10,813 nt of DNA from Larix sibirica (taxonomy: Eukaryota; Streptophyta; Pinopsida; Pinales; Pinaceae), in assembly GCA_004151065.3 (NCBI GenBank), contig NWUY0300066607.1:1-10813 (forward strand), written 5' to 3'. The translations under genes and the position numbers were made by a program. Every line of letters begins with the position of its first letter. Within the stretch, counting starts at the first letter, position 1. The notes beneath the pieces were generated by a model that saw only the letters and a list, made by a program, of their open reading frames with translations, was not told the DNA's origin and made no database searches. This document shows positions 1-7,892 of this stretch, one piece after another.

Positions 1-1455
1 TCCTTGAACCGCGCAGAACCTGGGTCTTTATAGAAAACCTCAAGACAGTTATATAATCCAGCACTAATTTAAAAAGCTCAATTGATGAGGATAGTATGAC
101 AATGCGACACCAATTATTCAATAAAAAACAATGATTTAATACTGAAAGCACAAAGACAATTTAAGAATGGCTTAACATAGTACACAATAAATTGTAATAA
201 ACAAATGCACAATAAGTAATAAATAAGAGAATAAGAGAATGCAAACAAGAACATCATAGTTTGTTCAATTATGCATGTTATTGTCGTGAGATATAAAATT
301 GACCAGGATCAAAGCATTATGAGATAAATATGGGACTCTAATCATGCAAGGGAACCATTACATGAGTTCAAACTTTCATGTGATATAAAAAAGTTTGAGA
401 TTAAATGTGGGCCCTCTCGCACACTTATGTAGATAATGAACTAGTAGCTTATTCTATCCCAAGTGAAGTTGATCGATATAATGGAATGAAAAACACAGAA
501 AATTTGGAGGATCAATTGCATTGATGGAGACAATGTCTGACAATCTCATATATAGTGCAGAAGGATGATCATTCCCTCAATCCCTAGAATCAAATCAGTT
601 AAAGCATGTGATAAGATGGTTCAATTTGATTACTACATGGAATTTGAATTGACGTCATGGATTTTGATCATCCAACTAGTTAAGCATGCCAAGCATCTAA
701 GTTGTAAGATGTCATCAAGATGCACCAATGAGTTGTCTTCGAGGTGGCAAGCTAGGTCATCTTTTGATTTATAAATTAGATGAGCAACATGTGGAATAGG
801 CACAAGAGCTACATGAATGGTTCTTGAAGGTTGGGTAGTGACTACACATGAAGGGTCAAGCATGACACTAATAAGCATTGGTCACAAAGAAAGGTAGTAT
901 GATAAGTCTTAGAAGTATAGCACACTAAAATATGAAAGAGGCATGGCAAGGTTAGAAGCACTTTGATGCATAGATAAGTAGTCCCTAATTAACAATGGTC
1001 CCCATTGCTTATGATGTGGCATTATCCAACACATGAGGAAACTTTTATATCCCCCACGCAAGTGTGAAATACTTGGCATGTGTTGATAATTGACCTAATT
1101 TAACAGTTTTTATAATCTTTATAGCCTTATAGCCATTGTCCCACGCTATTTTTCAAATAACCTAATAAGGTATCACACCTCTCAAGAGCTAATCTAATGT
1201 GATGTACCACACACTCTTCTTTCTAAGTCAATGTCAAAGGAGGCTCATGCTACATAGTTTTCTTCCCAAAAATTGGAGAAATACAAGGGCATAGGAACAC
1301 AATATTCAAAACTAGATACATCCCAAGGTGTAGTGCAAAATGACCTTGAAATTATTTCCATTACATTAATCAACGATGGTGTATGGATTGCATCATAGTG
1401 ACATTATATTACAACATGGACCCTAGCATATTTCCTTCTAGTAGATAAATCTTAA
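1..1455. other. AT-rich intergenic stretch, no gene recognised
   Basis: I see no coding-like frame, RNA gene or mobile-element motif here. Short open frames exist on both strands between 565 and 878 (69 and 81 codons), but their translations have no domain pattern and overlap antisense to each other, as expected by chance. The sequence is not obviously repetitive within the window. Confidence 0.5.
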
Positions 1456-1505
1456 TGCCTTACCTCTATAAACCATAACATCTAATCCATACGAATCACA
1501 TAACT

Positions 1506-1549
1506 CTTAATCCCAATAACCATAATCCTTAATCCCAATAACCATAATC
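1506..1549 (+). repeat. Exact 22-bp tandem duplication inside the telomere-like tract
   Basis: The unit CTTAATCCCAATAACCATAA plus TC occurs twice head to tail (1506-1527 and 1528-1549) with no mismatch, and a third copy starts but fades after about 7 bases. It is the clearest recent duplication in an otherwise diverged tract and suggests slippage or unequal exchange continued there. Confidence 0.85.
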
Positions 1550-1919
1550 CTTAATGCACAACCCATATAACCATTAAACCTTAAACATTATAACTTGAAT
1601 GAATATAACCATTAAACATAAAATGCTAAAATTCTATAACAAAACTACTAAACCTTAAAACCTTATAACCTTATAATATGTAACCCATAACCACTATAAT
1701 TGATAACATTAAATCATATCATGACTAACCCTTAATTCTCATATCTCACCCCTAACCCTAGTAAATATTAAATAACTATTTTTACTCCTAATCATTAACA
1801 CCAATAATACCAAACCGTTATAAACTGTATCACTTAACCCATAAAATCCTTGATCTAGGATTTTCACTAGACTATATAACTTATCACTCCTAATCCATAT
1901 CCCTTATAGCCACAAACAT

Positions 1920-1939
1920 AAATTACCTTATATCCCTAT
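1920..1939 (+). repeat. 5' target-site duplication of the SINE
   Basis: AAATTACCTTATATCCCTAT directly precedes the SINE. A close copy (AAATTTACCTTTATCCCTTA, continuing with T) follows the A-rich tail at 2138-2158. The two differ by small indels only. Both consist of the surrounding telomere-like repeat type, so some similarity is expected by chance, but the match begins and ends at the element borders. Confidence 0.65.
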
Positions 1940-1943
1940 GGGT

Positions 1944-1955
1944 TAGCTCAAGCGG
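1944..1955 (+). promoter_or_regulatory. Pol III A box of the SINE
   Basis: TAGCTCAAGCGG matches the internal A-box promoter pattern of tRNA genes and tRNA-derived SINEs (TRGCNNARNGG). It sits 4 bases after the element start, as expected. With the B box at 2006-2014 it forms a type 2 internal Pol III promoter. Confidence 0.7.
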
Positions 1956-2005
1956 TCATGAGCCAAATGTGAGATATCTCCCCCATGAAGTTGGGGAGGT
2001 CATGA

Positions 2006-2014
2006 GTTCGATTC
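2006..2014 (+). promoter_or_regulatory. Pol III B box of the SINE
   Basis: GTTCGATTC is a close match to the B-box consensus GGTTCGANNCC; the first G of the pair is A here. It lies about 60 bases downstream of the A box. Confidence 0.7.
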
Positions 2015-2137
2015 TCTTGACCCCCTTGGAGTTGGCCTCTGTAAACATGGCCAACAATTTACCTTGTTTACAATCCATGGATCATGGGGAAGTACTTGGA
2101 GGGTTTCCCGTGAAGTTAATTATTTGGAAAAAAAGAA

Positions 2138-2158
2138 AAATTTACCTTTATCCCTTAT
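2138..2158 (+). repeat. 3' target-site duplication of the SINE
   Basis: This copy follows the A-rich tail and matches 1920-1939 apart from small indels. With the 5' copy it marks target-primed insertion of the SINE into the telomere-like tract after that tract had formed. Confidence 0.65.
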
Positions 2159-2279
2159 ACATTATAACCCCCATCATACCTAATCCATAAACCTTTTAAC
2201 GTTAAATAACCTACCAAATGATAACTCTTGATCCCTTGTCCATATGACCATTATAACACATAAGCACAATAACTTATCT

Positions 2280-2560
2280 AATGATGATGACAATGTGTTT
2301 TAACATCCTTAAATGAAACTAACCTAATATCTAGGATCAAGATAAAGAAAGAGATCAAAGAAACTAGGAAATTAAGATCTTGAAGTTACTTATTCAGAAT
2401 TTTGTTTTGATATGATTTTATATTCACAAAAAAGTTTCTATGATAGTTTGGTTGTCTTGATTTAGGACCTCATAAACCAAATTGTAATTGTAGATATCAC
2501 TATAAAGATATATATGTAACACTTAGTTTATCATTCTTATAATTTGTAGTCATTTGAAAC
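2280..2560. other. Non-repetitive patch inside the telomere-like tract
   Basis: From about ATGATGATGACAATG to TTTGTAGTCATTTGAAA the TAACCC-type words disappear and G and T rise to ordinary levels. I find no coding frame, Pol III boxes or terminal repeats. It could be an eroded insertion or a stretch that was never part of the repeat. Confidence 0.4.
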
Positions 2561-3395
2561 CCTTAACCTAAATTCATATATTACAATAATCCCTAATCCC
2601 TAATCACCATCCCTTAAACCCTATATCTCTTATTATGTGATCCATAAGACCTAAAACCCTAATAACACCTAATCATTATAATCATTATAATCACTAAAAC
2701 CTTATCCATATAACCTTTATAACTCAGACCCCTAAATCCACTATATTATACCCTTTATAAACCTTTAACCTCGCCTCTTTAAATACATTTATTTTAACCC
2801 CTCACACCTAATTCTTATAACCCCTAACTTTTAACCCTTATAATGAATAAACCATATAAACTCTAATATTAACATTAATGAACTTGAACCCCTAAAAATG
2901 TAACCCTAATAATATTTTTTAAACCCTTACATTTATAATCTGCAGTGCTTGAAGCTTCTAAAATTTATGATTTATCATCCCTAATGTGTTTAACCATTGA
3001 TCCCTAACTCCTCTAACTGTAAACTCTTATAACCTTTAAACCCTATAGCCCCTAATTCATATAACCCTTATTGTTCCACTAATCCATATAATTCATAATG
3101 CTTATATACCATAACCATTATAACCAATATTTACCCTACAATCTATATAACCTGAAACCAATCAACTGTATAACCCCTAACCATTAACATATATCCCCTA
3201 ACTTCCAATTCTTATCGCCTAACCCTTGTCAACCCTAATCCATATAACCCTTCACCCATTGTTTCCATAACCCTTAATCCCTATGACACCTAACTTAAGT
3301 ATAGAGGCTATAGGGGTTAAGATCGATATAGCTATGCATTAACACTTGGAATCCCTTAACCCCTAACTACTATAACCCGTAGCCTAACCAAAGTC

Positions 3396-3677
3396 CTAAT
3401 AGTCTATCTTCTGAAATAAAATATATTTCTTAGCATATACTAAATTCTTTTTGGTAAAGGGATGGAAAGATTCCACTAACTTACAAAAAAAAAAGCGTCT
3501 TACAAATTGTTCTCTAGGGTGGGATTCTTCTATTCACGAGAGACATAGATCTAAATAATCTCATGCTCCTCATCGAAATGCTAGAGTTGTGCCTCCTCCA
3601 ACTTGCGGGAAGATGCATATGTATTACAAATTTTAAAAAAAATATTGAGTTGTACAAGTGAATTATAATCATGTTGA
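3396..3677. other. No recognisable feature between repeat tract and coding-like relics
   Basis: This is AT-rich sequence with an A-run near 3485. A short + strand reading near 3575-3640 (NARVVPPPTCGKMHMYYK) looks faintly protein-like but is too short to call. Nothing else stands out. Confidence 0.35.
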
Positions 3678-4079
3678 ATAATATATTCTTTTACTTTCAC
3701 CGAGAGCCCACATTCCAATCATGAATACCACCCAGTTGTAGTTGTTGTAGTGGGATTCCACTTCAACCATCCATCATCATATGAGATGAAGCAGTTCCAA
3801 GGCCTAGGTATTAAATATGAAAATTATTCTTATTCAATCTTTGATGTCTTTGATTTTTAAAGTTTGAATTCACAATAAAACACATTTTAATTTGTATATG
3901 TTTTATTATCTAACTTGCAAAGTCCACTAGTGGACAAGATCATTCTATATCTCTCGCGTCGTGGAAGAATGAGATTACACAAGTCACCCTTCAAGAAATC
4001 ACTAGACAACACCATTGAGTGTGAAATAAGATACTTGCCACATTTCATGACATACCCATTCGACGATTTATGTCGATGA
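3678..4079 (+). pseudogene. Coding-like fragments upstream of the 4100 relic
   Basis: Two open stretches share one + strand frame. The first, 3678-3860, reads ESPHSNHEYHPVVVVVVG and then FHFNHPSSYEMKQFQGLG. The second, about 3891-4079, reads DKIILYLSRRGRMRLHKSPF, later ECEIRYLPHFMTYPFDDLCR, then a stop. Between them lie AT-rich bases with stops. A possible splice donor (CTAG|GTATTA, 3807/3808) and acceptor (TTGCAAAG|T, near 3922) would make the gap an intron of about 115 bases, but I cannot confirm splicing. The pieces may be upstream parts of the relic at 4100-4852, which lies in a different frame. I recognise no domain, and chance open frames remain possible. Confidence 0.25.
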
Positions 4080-4099
4080 TGCTTGAGAGCATCAACTAG

Positions 4100-4852
4100 T
4101 TGATTTATCTATATATGATGTTGGAGCCACATAGTGACCTATGGCATCATGTTGTCATGGATGTGGTGAAAGAACGCACAAGAGGGTGTGATGTAAGGGG
4201 TACTTTGTTTGAACTCCCTCCTAACCATGCAAGGAGGAAACCACATAAACTCAAAGAGTTTAAGCTCGAGGTTGTAGCACCATTTATTTATGAGAAATTT
4301 ATTGGAGTGTGGGGCATGTTCCCCCACCATGATGATGTTCCATTGTATTTTGGGACACATATCTATTCTGAGTTTCTATTCCACATGGACCTAGACTACG
4401 CTAGCAAACCATCATGGTTTTATGGCCCTAATAAAGGATGCAATTATGACCATCTTGGGGATTGTAGAGACTATGTTGCAATACCACCTCCTCCGAGATT
4501 TGTACCATTGCTGATGAGGAGTATAATTTTACTCCAAGTGTTGGATGAGCCATCGCAACTGTGAGTTGAGGTGAGAGATGTGAAGGCAAACACTACGCAC
4601 ACTACATTGGGCAGTGTCTCAATTGTTTTAGCTAGGGAGAGATCTAGACCATTCCCCATTTCTTGAGAGCCCGATTTGTACTAAACAAGTGATGAGACAC
4701 TTGCATTGCTACTACTTGAGAAATTATTGCAGTATGTTATTAGTGCATAGGATTTGTATTTTTTGTTGGACAATAGATACAGCCAGCTCCTAGAGACGAG
4801 GCATAGCTTTGTACATTATATGCTTAAATTATCTTTATTAGCGATCAATTAA
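4100..4852 (+). pseudogene. Relic of an unrecognised protein-coding sequence, with in-frame stops
   Basis: The open part (4100-4564) gives 154 residues, counting from a TTG just after an upstream stop; the first ATG is at 4115. Its composition is like a real protein, rich in W, F, Y, H, P and charged residues (for example FKLEVVAPFIYEKFIGVWGM and DLDYASKPSWFYGPNKGCNY, then DCRDYVAIPPPP). After the TGA at 4562 the same frame stays protein-like: VEVRDVKANTTHTTLGSVSI, then, past stops, TLALLLLEKLLQYVISA and YFLLDNRYSQLLETRHSFVH, ending at TAA 4850-4852. The leucine-rich tail could be helical. Near 4507 another frame reads IADEEYNFTPSVG, so compensating frameshifts may exist. I do not recognise the family. 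It could be a transposon-borne domain or a dead copy of a lineage-specific gene. No poly-A tail or terminal repeats are visible. Confidence 0.5.
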
Positions 4853-5058
4853 TCATCTTGATACATGTGGAATCAATGCATTAAGCAATATTATTTCTTT
4901 TTTAATAACATGTCCACATTATTGGATGAGCTTTACAATAATGAATGATTGGTTACTCGTCCACATGTGACATATGGAGGAGACTCTATTAGTTTAGACT
5001 GAATTCTAAAAGTTTCAATTGATATAAATTATGTATGTGCTTACATATTTACAATTGT
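4853..5058. other. AT-rich spacer between the relic and the copia remnant
   Basis: I see no coding signal on either strand. The - strand frame of the copia element hits stops immediately below 5059, and no reverse transcriptase motif follows, so the copia homology appears to end here. No LTR-like end is evident. Confidence 0.4.
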
Positions 5059-5361
5059 TTATTTTATCCTTTCTTCACACATCCCTTGTTTATTATCCAG
5101 ACAAACATATCCAATGGTGTTGTGCCGCCATTTTGGTCTCTTCCAAGGATCCTCTTCTTCCATATCAACACTATCATTTTGGTGATTTGGAGTACTTGCA
5201 ATAGGTTCATGGCTAGGAATGTTCAAAGGCTCGTCCTCATAATCCCCCCCCCCTTTCAAGTAGAGGTTGTACAAACTCCTACTTGAGCTACCAGTGAAAA
5301 CTCTCATTCTAAAAAAAAGATCCAAATTCATATAAAAGAGCCCTACATTCTCATCAACCAC
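5059..5361 (-). pseudogene. Copia integrase C-terminal region (pol fragment)
   Basis: This is a 100-codon open stretch on the - strand. It starts in the VVDENVG segment, a recognisable hallmark just after the copia integrase core (normally DVxFDE / DVVVDEN), and passes through an acidic linker (EDEPLNIPSHEPIASTPN) to DPWKRPKWRHNTIGY. That last segment corresponds to the basic PP(K/R)RPxWxxxT stretch that normally precedes reverse transcriptase. The frame then stops and no reverse transcriptase follows. A run of ten C on the + strand (5244-5253) encodes glycines here and is a likely slippage point. The initiator implied at 5361 is not a real start; this is a piece of a polyprotein. Confidence 0.8.
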
Positions 5362-5770
5362 AACATCTCAACTAAAGCTCACTTTTTCAATATCCACATA
5401 AACTACCTTATATGCTTTGTGAGTGTCATAGTAGCATGTGGGCATCAGTTTTTTTCTTTTGGGATCTAGTTTGGTTCATTGTTGTCAAGGGACCCATGCA
5501 TATACAATTGAACCAAAAACATTGAGATGACTTACTTGTGGTTTTCGTCTAGACCATGCTTCACTCTGAACTCTCCCTTTGCACTACCTTTATTAGAGAT
5601 CTATTAAAAATACACTGCAATTTGCACTACTTCAACCCAATACATGCAAGGAATAGATTTGTTTCCTAACATACATGTGATCTCAAGTGAAGTCATCTAC
5701 AAATAATAAGAAATACTTGGCACTAGAGACTGATGATGTCTTTATAAACCCACAAACATCTACATGCAGA
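5362..5770 (-). pseudogene. Copia integrase core remnants with internal deletions
   Basis: DVCGFIKTSSVSSAKYFLLF followed by VDDFT (about 5688-5766) is the start of the integrase core and carries the first catalytic Asp in DVCG. It joins almost directly to YWVEVVQIAVYF (about 5615-5650), which in intact elements lies well downstream. After a frame change come EAWSRRKPQVSHLNVFGSIV (about 5505-5565) and YYDTHKAYKVVYVDIEKVSF (about 5375-5435). The segments that would hold the second catalytic Asp (SDNGGE) and the catalytic Glu (QNGVVER) are absent, as is the HHCC zinc finger before the core. Integrase activity is impossible. Deletions between short repeats would explain the junctions. Confidence 0.75.
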
Positions 5771-6258
5771 GCATGTTTTTTGGCTTCCTATGTATCAACT
5801 AATTGAAATAGTCCATGATCTTCAATATCAAAGGCCAATTGTTTTCTTCTTTCCCTTGTCAAACATGTAGCATTTATTGTTATTGAAAATAACATGCAAG
5901 TGGGGACTTTGATTCATAATTTGACTTACTGAAAGCAAATTTTGTTCCATACCTGGCACATAGTAGACATTAAGGAAGACCAACTACTTACCTCACAAGA
6001 TAATATGTACATTTCTTTGCCTTCTATTTTGAACTTCTCCCCACCACAAAAAAATAGTAGACGAAACATAAGCATCATAGGGAACAAACCAATCACATTT
6101 AATAATGAAATGATGTGATGCAATAGAATCAATATGCCAAGCAAAAGACTCCCCATGATTTGCTTGCTTAGCCATGAGTGAGATCTTTTCCTAGTGTTTT
6201 GCAACATGGGCCTTCTCCTTCCGTTGGAGCCTCTAGGGTTGTGTTTTTCATTCCACAA
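5771..6258 (-). pseudogene. Copia protease region, frameshifted
   Basis: The - strand reads SFAWHIDSIASHHFIIKCDW in one frame (6175-5993). This is the aspartic protease site, normally WxxDSGAS; the catalytic D is kept (codon 6128-6130) but the Gly of DSG is Ile. The next segment, FFCGGEKFKIEGKE, lies in a different frame (the frame of the zinc knuckle), so a shift falls between, near the A7 run at 6049-6055. A third frame then gives LPNVYYVPGMEQNLLSVSQI (about 5910-5975), the usual link from protease to the integrase zinc finger, then KKKTIGL and EDHGLFQLVDT before the deletion at about 5765. At least three frames are needed, so the region is dead. Confidence 0.8.
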
Positions 6259-6267
6259 TTGCTTTAT

Positions 6268-6309
6268 ACAAAGATTCTTTTAATGACCCACCTTTCCACA
6301 ATAATGACA
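6268..6309 (-). other. CCHC zinc knuckle of the copia gag
   Basis: Fourteen codons read CHYCGKVGH*KNLC, matching C-X2-C-X4-H-X4-C exactly. In family members this nucleocapsid motif binds the element RNA. A stop after the His replaces one spacer residue. Confidence 0.9.
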
Positions 6310-6667
6310 TTTGAAAATATTTTGAATACTTGATTCATCGATGCTACCTTGATTGCTTCTCCCATCGTTCTTTCTAGCAAACTTGCCCTTACCCTTGAGG
6401 TTTGCTACCAATGCTAGTTATTAACTAGTTGTTGTATTTTTACTGTTGAACTAGTTTTTCCACCTATCTTGCTACAAAAGCTTTGTGCATAGCTCATCAA
6501 ACTTCATATTTTTATCAACAATAGTAATATCAAGTGTTTCAATAAAATGTTCAAATATAAGGCTAGTAAACTCTTGAGTAATTACCACCATGTCTTCTTC
6601 TTCCATCATAGGACCAATAACATTTAGTTCTCTAATATCCTTAATTTTTACCAAATGTTTATGTAAA

Positions 6668-6682
6668 GATTCACTTGCATTC
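6668..6682 (-). repeat. 3' target-site duplication of the retrocopy
   Basis: On the - strand this reads GAATGCAAGTGAATC and follows directly after the A9 tail of the insert. It matches GAATGCAAATGAAATC at 7877-7892 apart from one substitution and one single-base indel. In the gag frame it encodes NASES, and the other copy encodes NANE, so gag coding runs into the insertion from both sides. Confidence 0.8.
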
Positions 6683-6924
6683 TTTTTTTTTGTAATTTAG
6701 AACTTACATTATATCTTCACAAAATTTACATATACATATAGTAAAAACTAAGCATCTCAACAAGAGAAAACAACTTAGCAATAGAGCCAAAAAACCTTCA
6801 GGAAAAAACTGATAATAGTCCCCCAAAAACTTCTTAGCTTCCACTATTGGGCCCCATACAAAAAGAATGGTAGAGTTCCATATTGTCAAGACTAGAGCTA
6901 ACAAAACACTACAGACATAAAACA
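6683..6924 (-). other. 3' UTR-like end and poly-A tail of the retrocopy
   Basis: After the stop at 6925 the - strand becomes T-rich and non-coding for about 230 bases, passing TTTTTACTATATGTATATGT and AGATATAATGTAAG before A9. Plant poly-A regions are U-rich with weak AAUAAA-like elements such as AUAUAA and AAUGUA, which fits. This arrangement supports copying from a polyadenylated transcript. Confidence 0.6.
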
Positions 6925-7876
6925 TTAAGATAACCTAGGGAGGAACCAAGCCAACCATTTGCATGCAGAGAAGCTGTCTCCATCGAAAATTACTTCAAAG
7001 AGTTGGTGTCCAGACGTTGCCTGTTCCGCAGGGCTTTTCACTGTCCAAGTTGGTGTTCGGGGCTTCATGTTTGCTGCTACCAATGAGGGAAACTGTGGGC
7101 TTCTCCTCATTTTTCAAATCATCCACCGTCGGTTGCATTTCTTCCTCCTTGACCTTGAGTCGGCTAGTTGCAGGAATTTCCGTCATGGCGCGAGCGAGTT
7201 TGTTCTCCACCTCCATGTCCTGGGGCAAAGTTCGCCATCTCGAGCTCCACAACTATCGCGATAAGCGGAGAGGGGAGATGGAAGAGCTCAACGATATCAG
7301 CACACCACTCTATCATCACTTGCACCCAGTGTCCAAGCTCTTGCAATTTGATTTGTGCATTCTCCTCCAAATCTCGAATGTCGTTCCTGATATCCAAGAG
7401 TGTGTGTCATCGAGGCCAACTGTCGAGCAATGCCCACACCACTTGCCTACTAGGTCTGCGCACGATGAGCACATCCTCGACAACTCGGGGATCTGTATCA
7501 TTCATGCACCATCCTTAGGCTTCCACCACCACCCATACGCCTAGAAACAGGTTGCAAACCACCACGGCGAATGCATTGAGTCATGAAGCAATCACCGGAG
7601 CTCAGGCTGATAGAAGACGAAGGCTCGAATGAATCCCTTCCGCCATTAATAGGTGGCTTAACAACCATTATTTCCAACCCTCTCTCCTCCATAAACACGC
7701 TGTAAATGCTCCCAATAGTGTTGTACATGCCTTCCCTCGAGAATGTGGGGTGTTTAATGCTGCTCAGAAGCCAATGTCGACGCCACCTCCATCGCACCTG
7801 TCGACATTGCCTCCCCATCACCTTCCATCCCATCACCATTAATATTTCTCCCTCGTCTAGATGCCACCCCATCCGA
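6925..7876 (-). pseudogene. Frameshifted coding relic carried by the retrocopy, family unknown
   Basis: Three - strand frames must be joined. Frame one (about 7840-7500) contains TFSREGMYNTIGSIYSVFME, GLEIMVVKPPINGGRDSFEP and CIRRGGLQPVSRRMGGGG. A second frame (about 7545-7164) gives MNDTDPRVVEDVLIVRRPSR, then, past one TGA, HTLLDIRNDIRDLEENAQIK and LGHWVQVMIEWCADIVELFH. A third (about 7252-6998) gives ARAMTEIPATSRLKVKEEEM and KNEEKPTVSLIGSSKHEA. A possible C-terminus, FEVIFDGDSFSACKWLAWFL, ends at a stop at 6925. The total would be about 300 residues, soluble-looking, acidic in the last third, with a likely helical middle. I do not recognise it. The opposite strand has a 193-codon open frame (6963-7544) that I judge to be an antisense shadow. 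Confidence 0.5.
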
Positions 7877-7892
7877 GATTTCATTTGCATTC
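7877..7892 (-). repeat. 5' target-site duplication of the retrocopy
   Basis: On the - strand this reads GAATGCAAATGAAATC immediately before the insert. It pairs with 6668-6682. Upstream bases CTAAAAGT may belong to the duplicated target too, since the A-run could merge with the tail at the other end. Confidence 0.8.

Larger units (their letters stand above)
1940..2137 (+). mobile_element. tRNA-derived SINE, about 200 bp
   Basis: The element starts with GGGTTAGCTCAAGCGGTCAT, which contains a Pol III A box (TAGCTCAAGCGG, 1944-1955). A B box follows (GTTCGATTC, 2006-2014) within GGTCATGAGTTCGATTCTC. This spacing and order are typical of tRNA-derived plant SINEs. A tRNA-unrelated body runs to about 2127 and ends in the A-rich stretch GGAAAAAAAGAAAA. 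Near-matching 20-bp direct repeats flank it. Its G-containing, balanced sequence stands out sharply from the G-poor host tract. It encodes no protein and would depend on LINE machinery to move; the decayed ends suggest it is old. I cannot assign it to a named family. Confidence 0.75.
1456..3395 (+). repeat. Degenerate telomere-like (CCCTAA-type) repeat tract
   Basis: The + strand is packed with variants of the plant telomere C-strand word (CCCTAAA), such as TAACCCTTA, AACCCCTAA, CCTAATCC and CCATATAACC, at irregular spacings of roughly 7 to 15 bases. Few copies are exact; examples are CTAACCCTAG near 1750, AAACCCTAATAAC near 2655 and CAACCCTAATCC near 3230. G is scarce on the + strand throughout, giving strong C-over-G asymmetry over almost 2 kb. 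A non-repetitive patch (about 2280-2560) and a SINE (1940-2137) interrupt it. It may be an old interstitial telomeric block, or a satellite-like simple repeat that only resembles telomere sequence; the irregular spacing leaves both open. Confidence 0.65.
6262..6682 (-). pseudogene. Copia gag, 3' part with CCHC zinc knuckle
   Basis: One - strand frame runs from SESLHKHLVKIKDIRELNVI through EEEDMVVITQEFTS and MKFDELCTKLL, then past stops to LALVANLKGKGKFARKNDGR and the knuckle CHYCGKVGH*KNLC (6268-6309). This is the UBN2/retrotran_gag C-terminal pattern followed by a C-X2-C-X4-H-X4-C zinc knuckle, in which one X is a TAA stop. The zinc-binding Cys, Cys, His and Cys are all kept. Other stops are TAG twice near 6470-6440 and TAA TAA near 6420. 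The upstream end at 6682 is not a natural start: gag continues on the far side of the 6683-7876 insertion. Confidence 0.85.
6683..7876 (-). mobile_element. 1.19-kb retroposed insert (probable processed retrocopy) in the copia gag
   Basis: On the - strand the insert starts at TCGGATGGGGTGGCATC, runs as G+C-richer, coding-like sequence to about 6925, then as AT-richer 3' UTR-like sequence, and ends in A9 (T9 on the + strand, 6683-6691). A diverged 15/16-bp direct repeat flanks it. The 5' flank reads TTTTCTAAAAGTGAATGC, so cleavage at CT|AAAA fits the preference of LINE endonucleases. A poly-A tail, a target duplication and no visible LTR or transposase point to LINE-mediated retroposition. No reverse transcriptase or endonuclease motif is seen, which argues against a truncated LINE and for a copied host mRNA, probably 5'-truncated. 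Confidence 0.75.

Noticed and set aside
565-878. Overlapping 69- and 81-codon frames on opposite strands
   Set aside because: They are short, antisense to each other, and lack any recognisable motif or codon pattern.
1940-2015. A tRNA gene
   Set aside because: A and B boxes are present, but I cannot fold a cloverleaf with acceptor pairing, the box spacing is long, and the element continues to an A-rich tail with target duplicates. A SINE fits better.
1456-3395. CRISPR-like or regularly spaced repeat array
   Set aside because: Spacing is irregular, units are short and degenerate, and the rest of the window is typical plant nuclear DNA.
5244-5253. Run of ten C as a special structure
   Set aside because: It is a simple homopolymer encoding glycines in the dead copia frame; slippage explains it.
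5035-5286. 83-codon + strand open frame
   Set aside because: It lies antisense to the clearly identified copia integrase C-terminal region and has no domain features.
6963-7544. 193-codon open frame on the + strand, the longest in the window
   Set aside because: It is antisense to the retrocopy, whose A-tail and target duplication fix the sense strand as minus. The + strand peptide is Ser/His/Leu-rich as expected of an antisense shadow, while the - strand pieces are far more protein-like.
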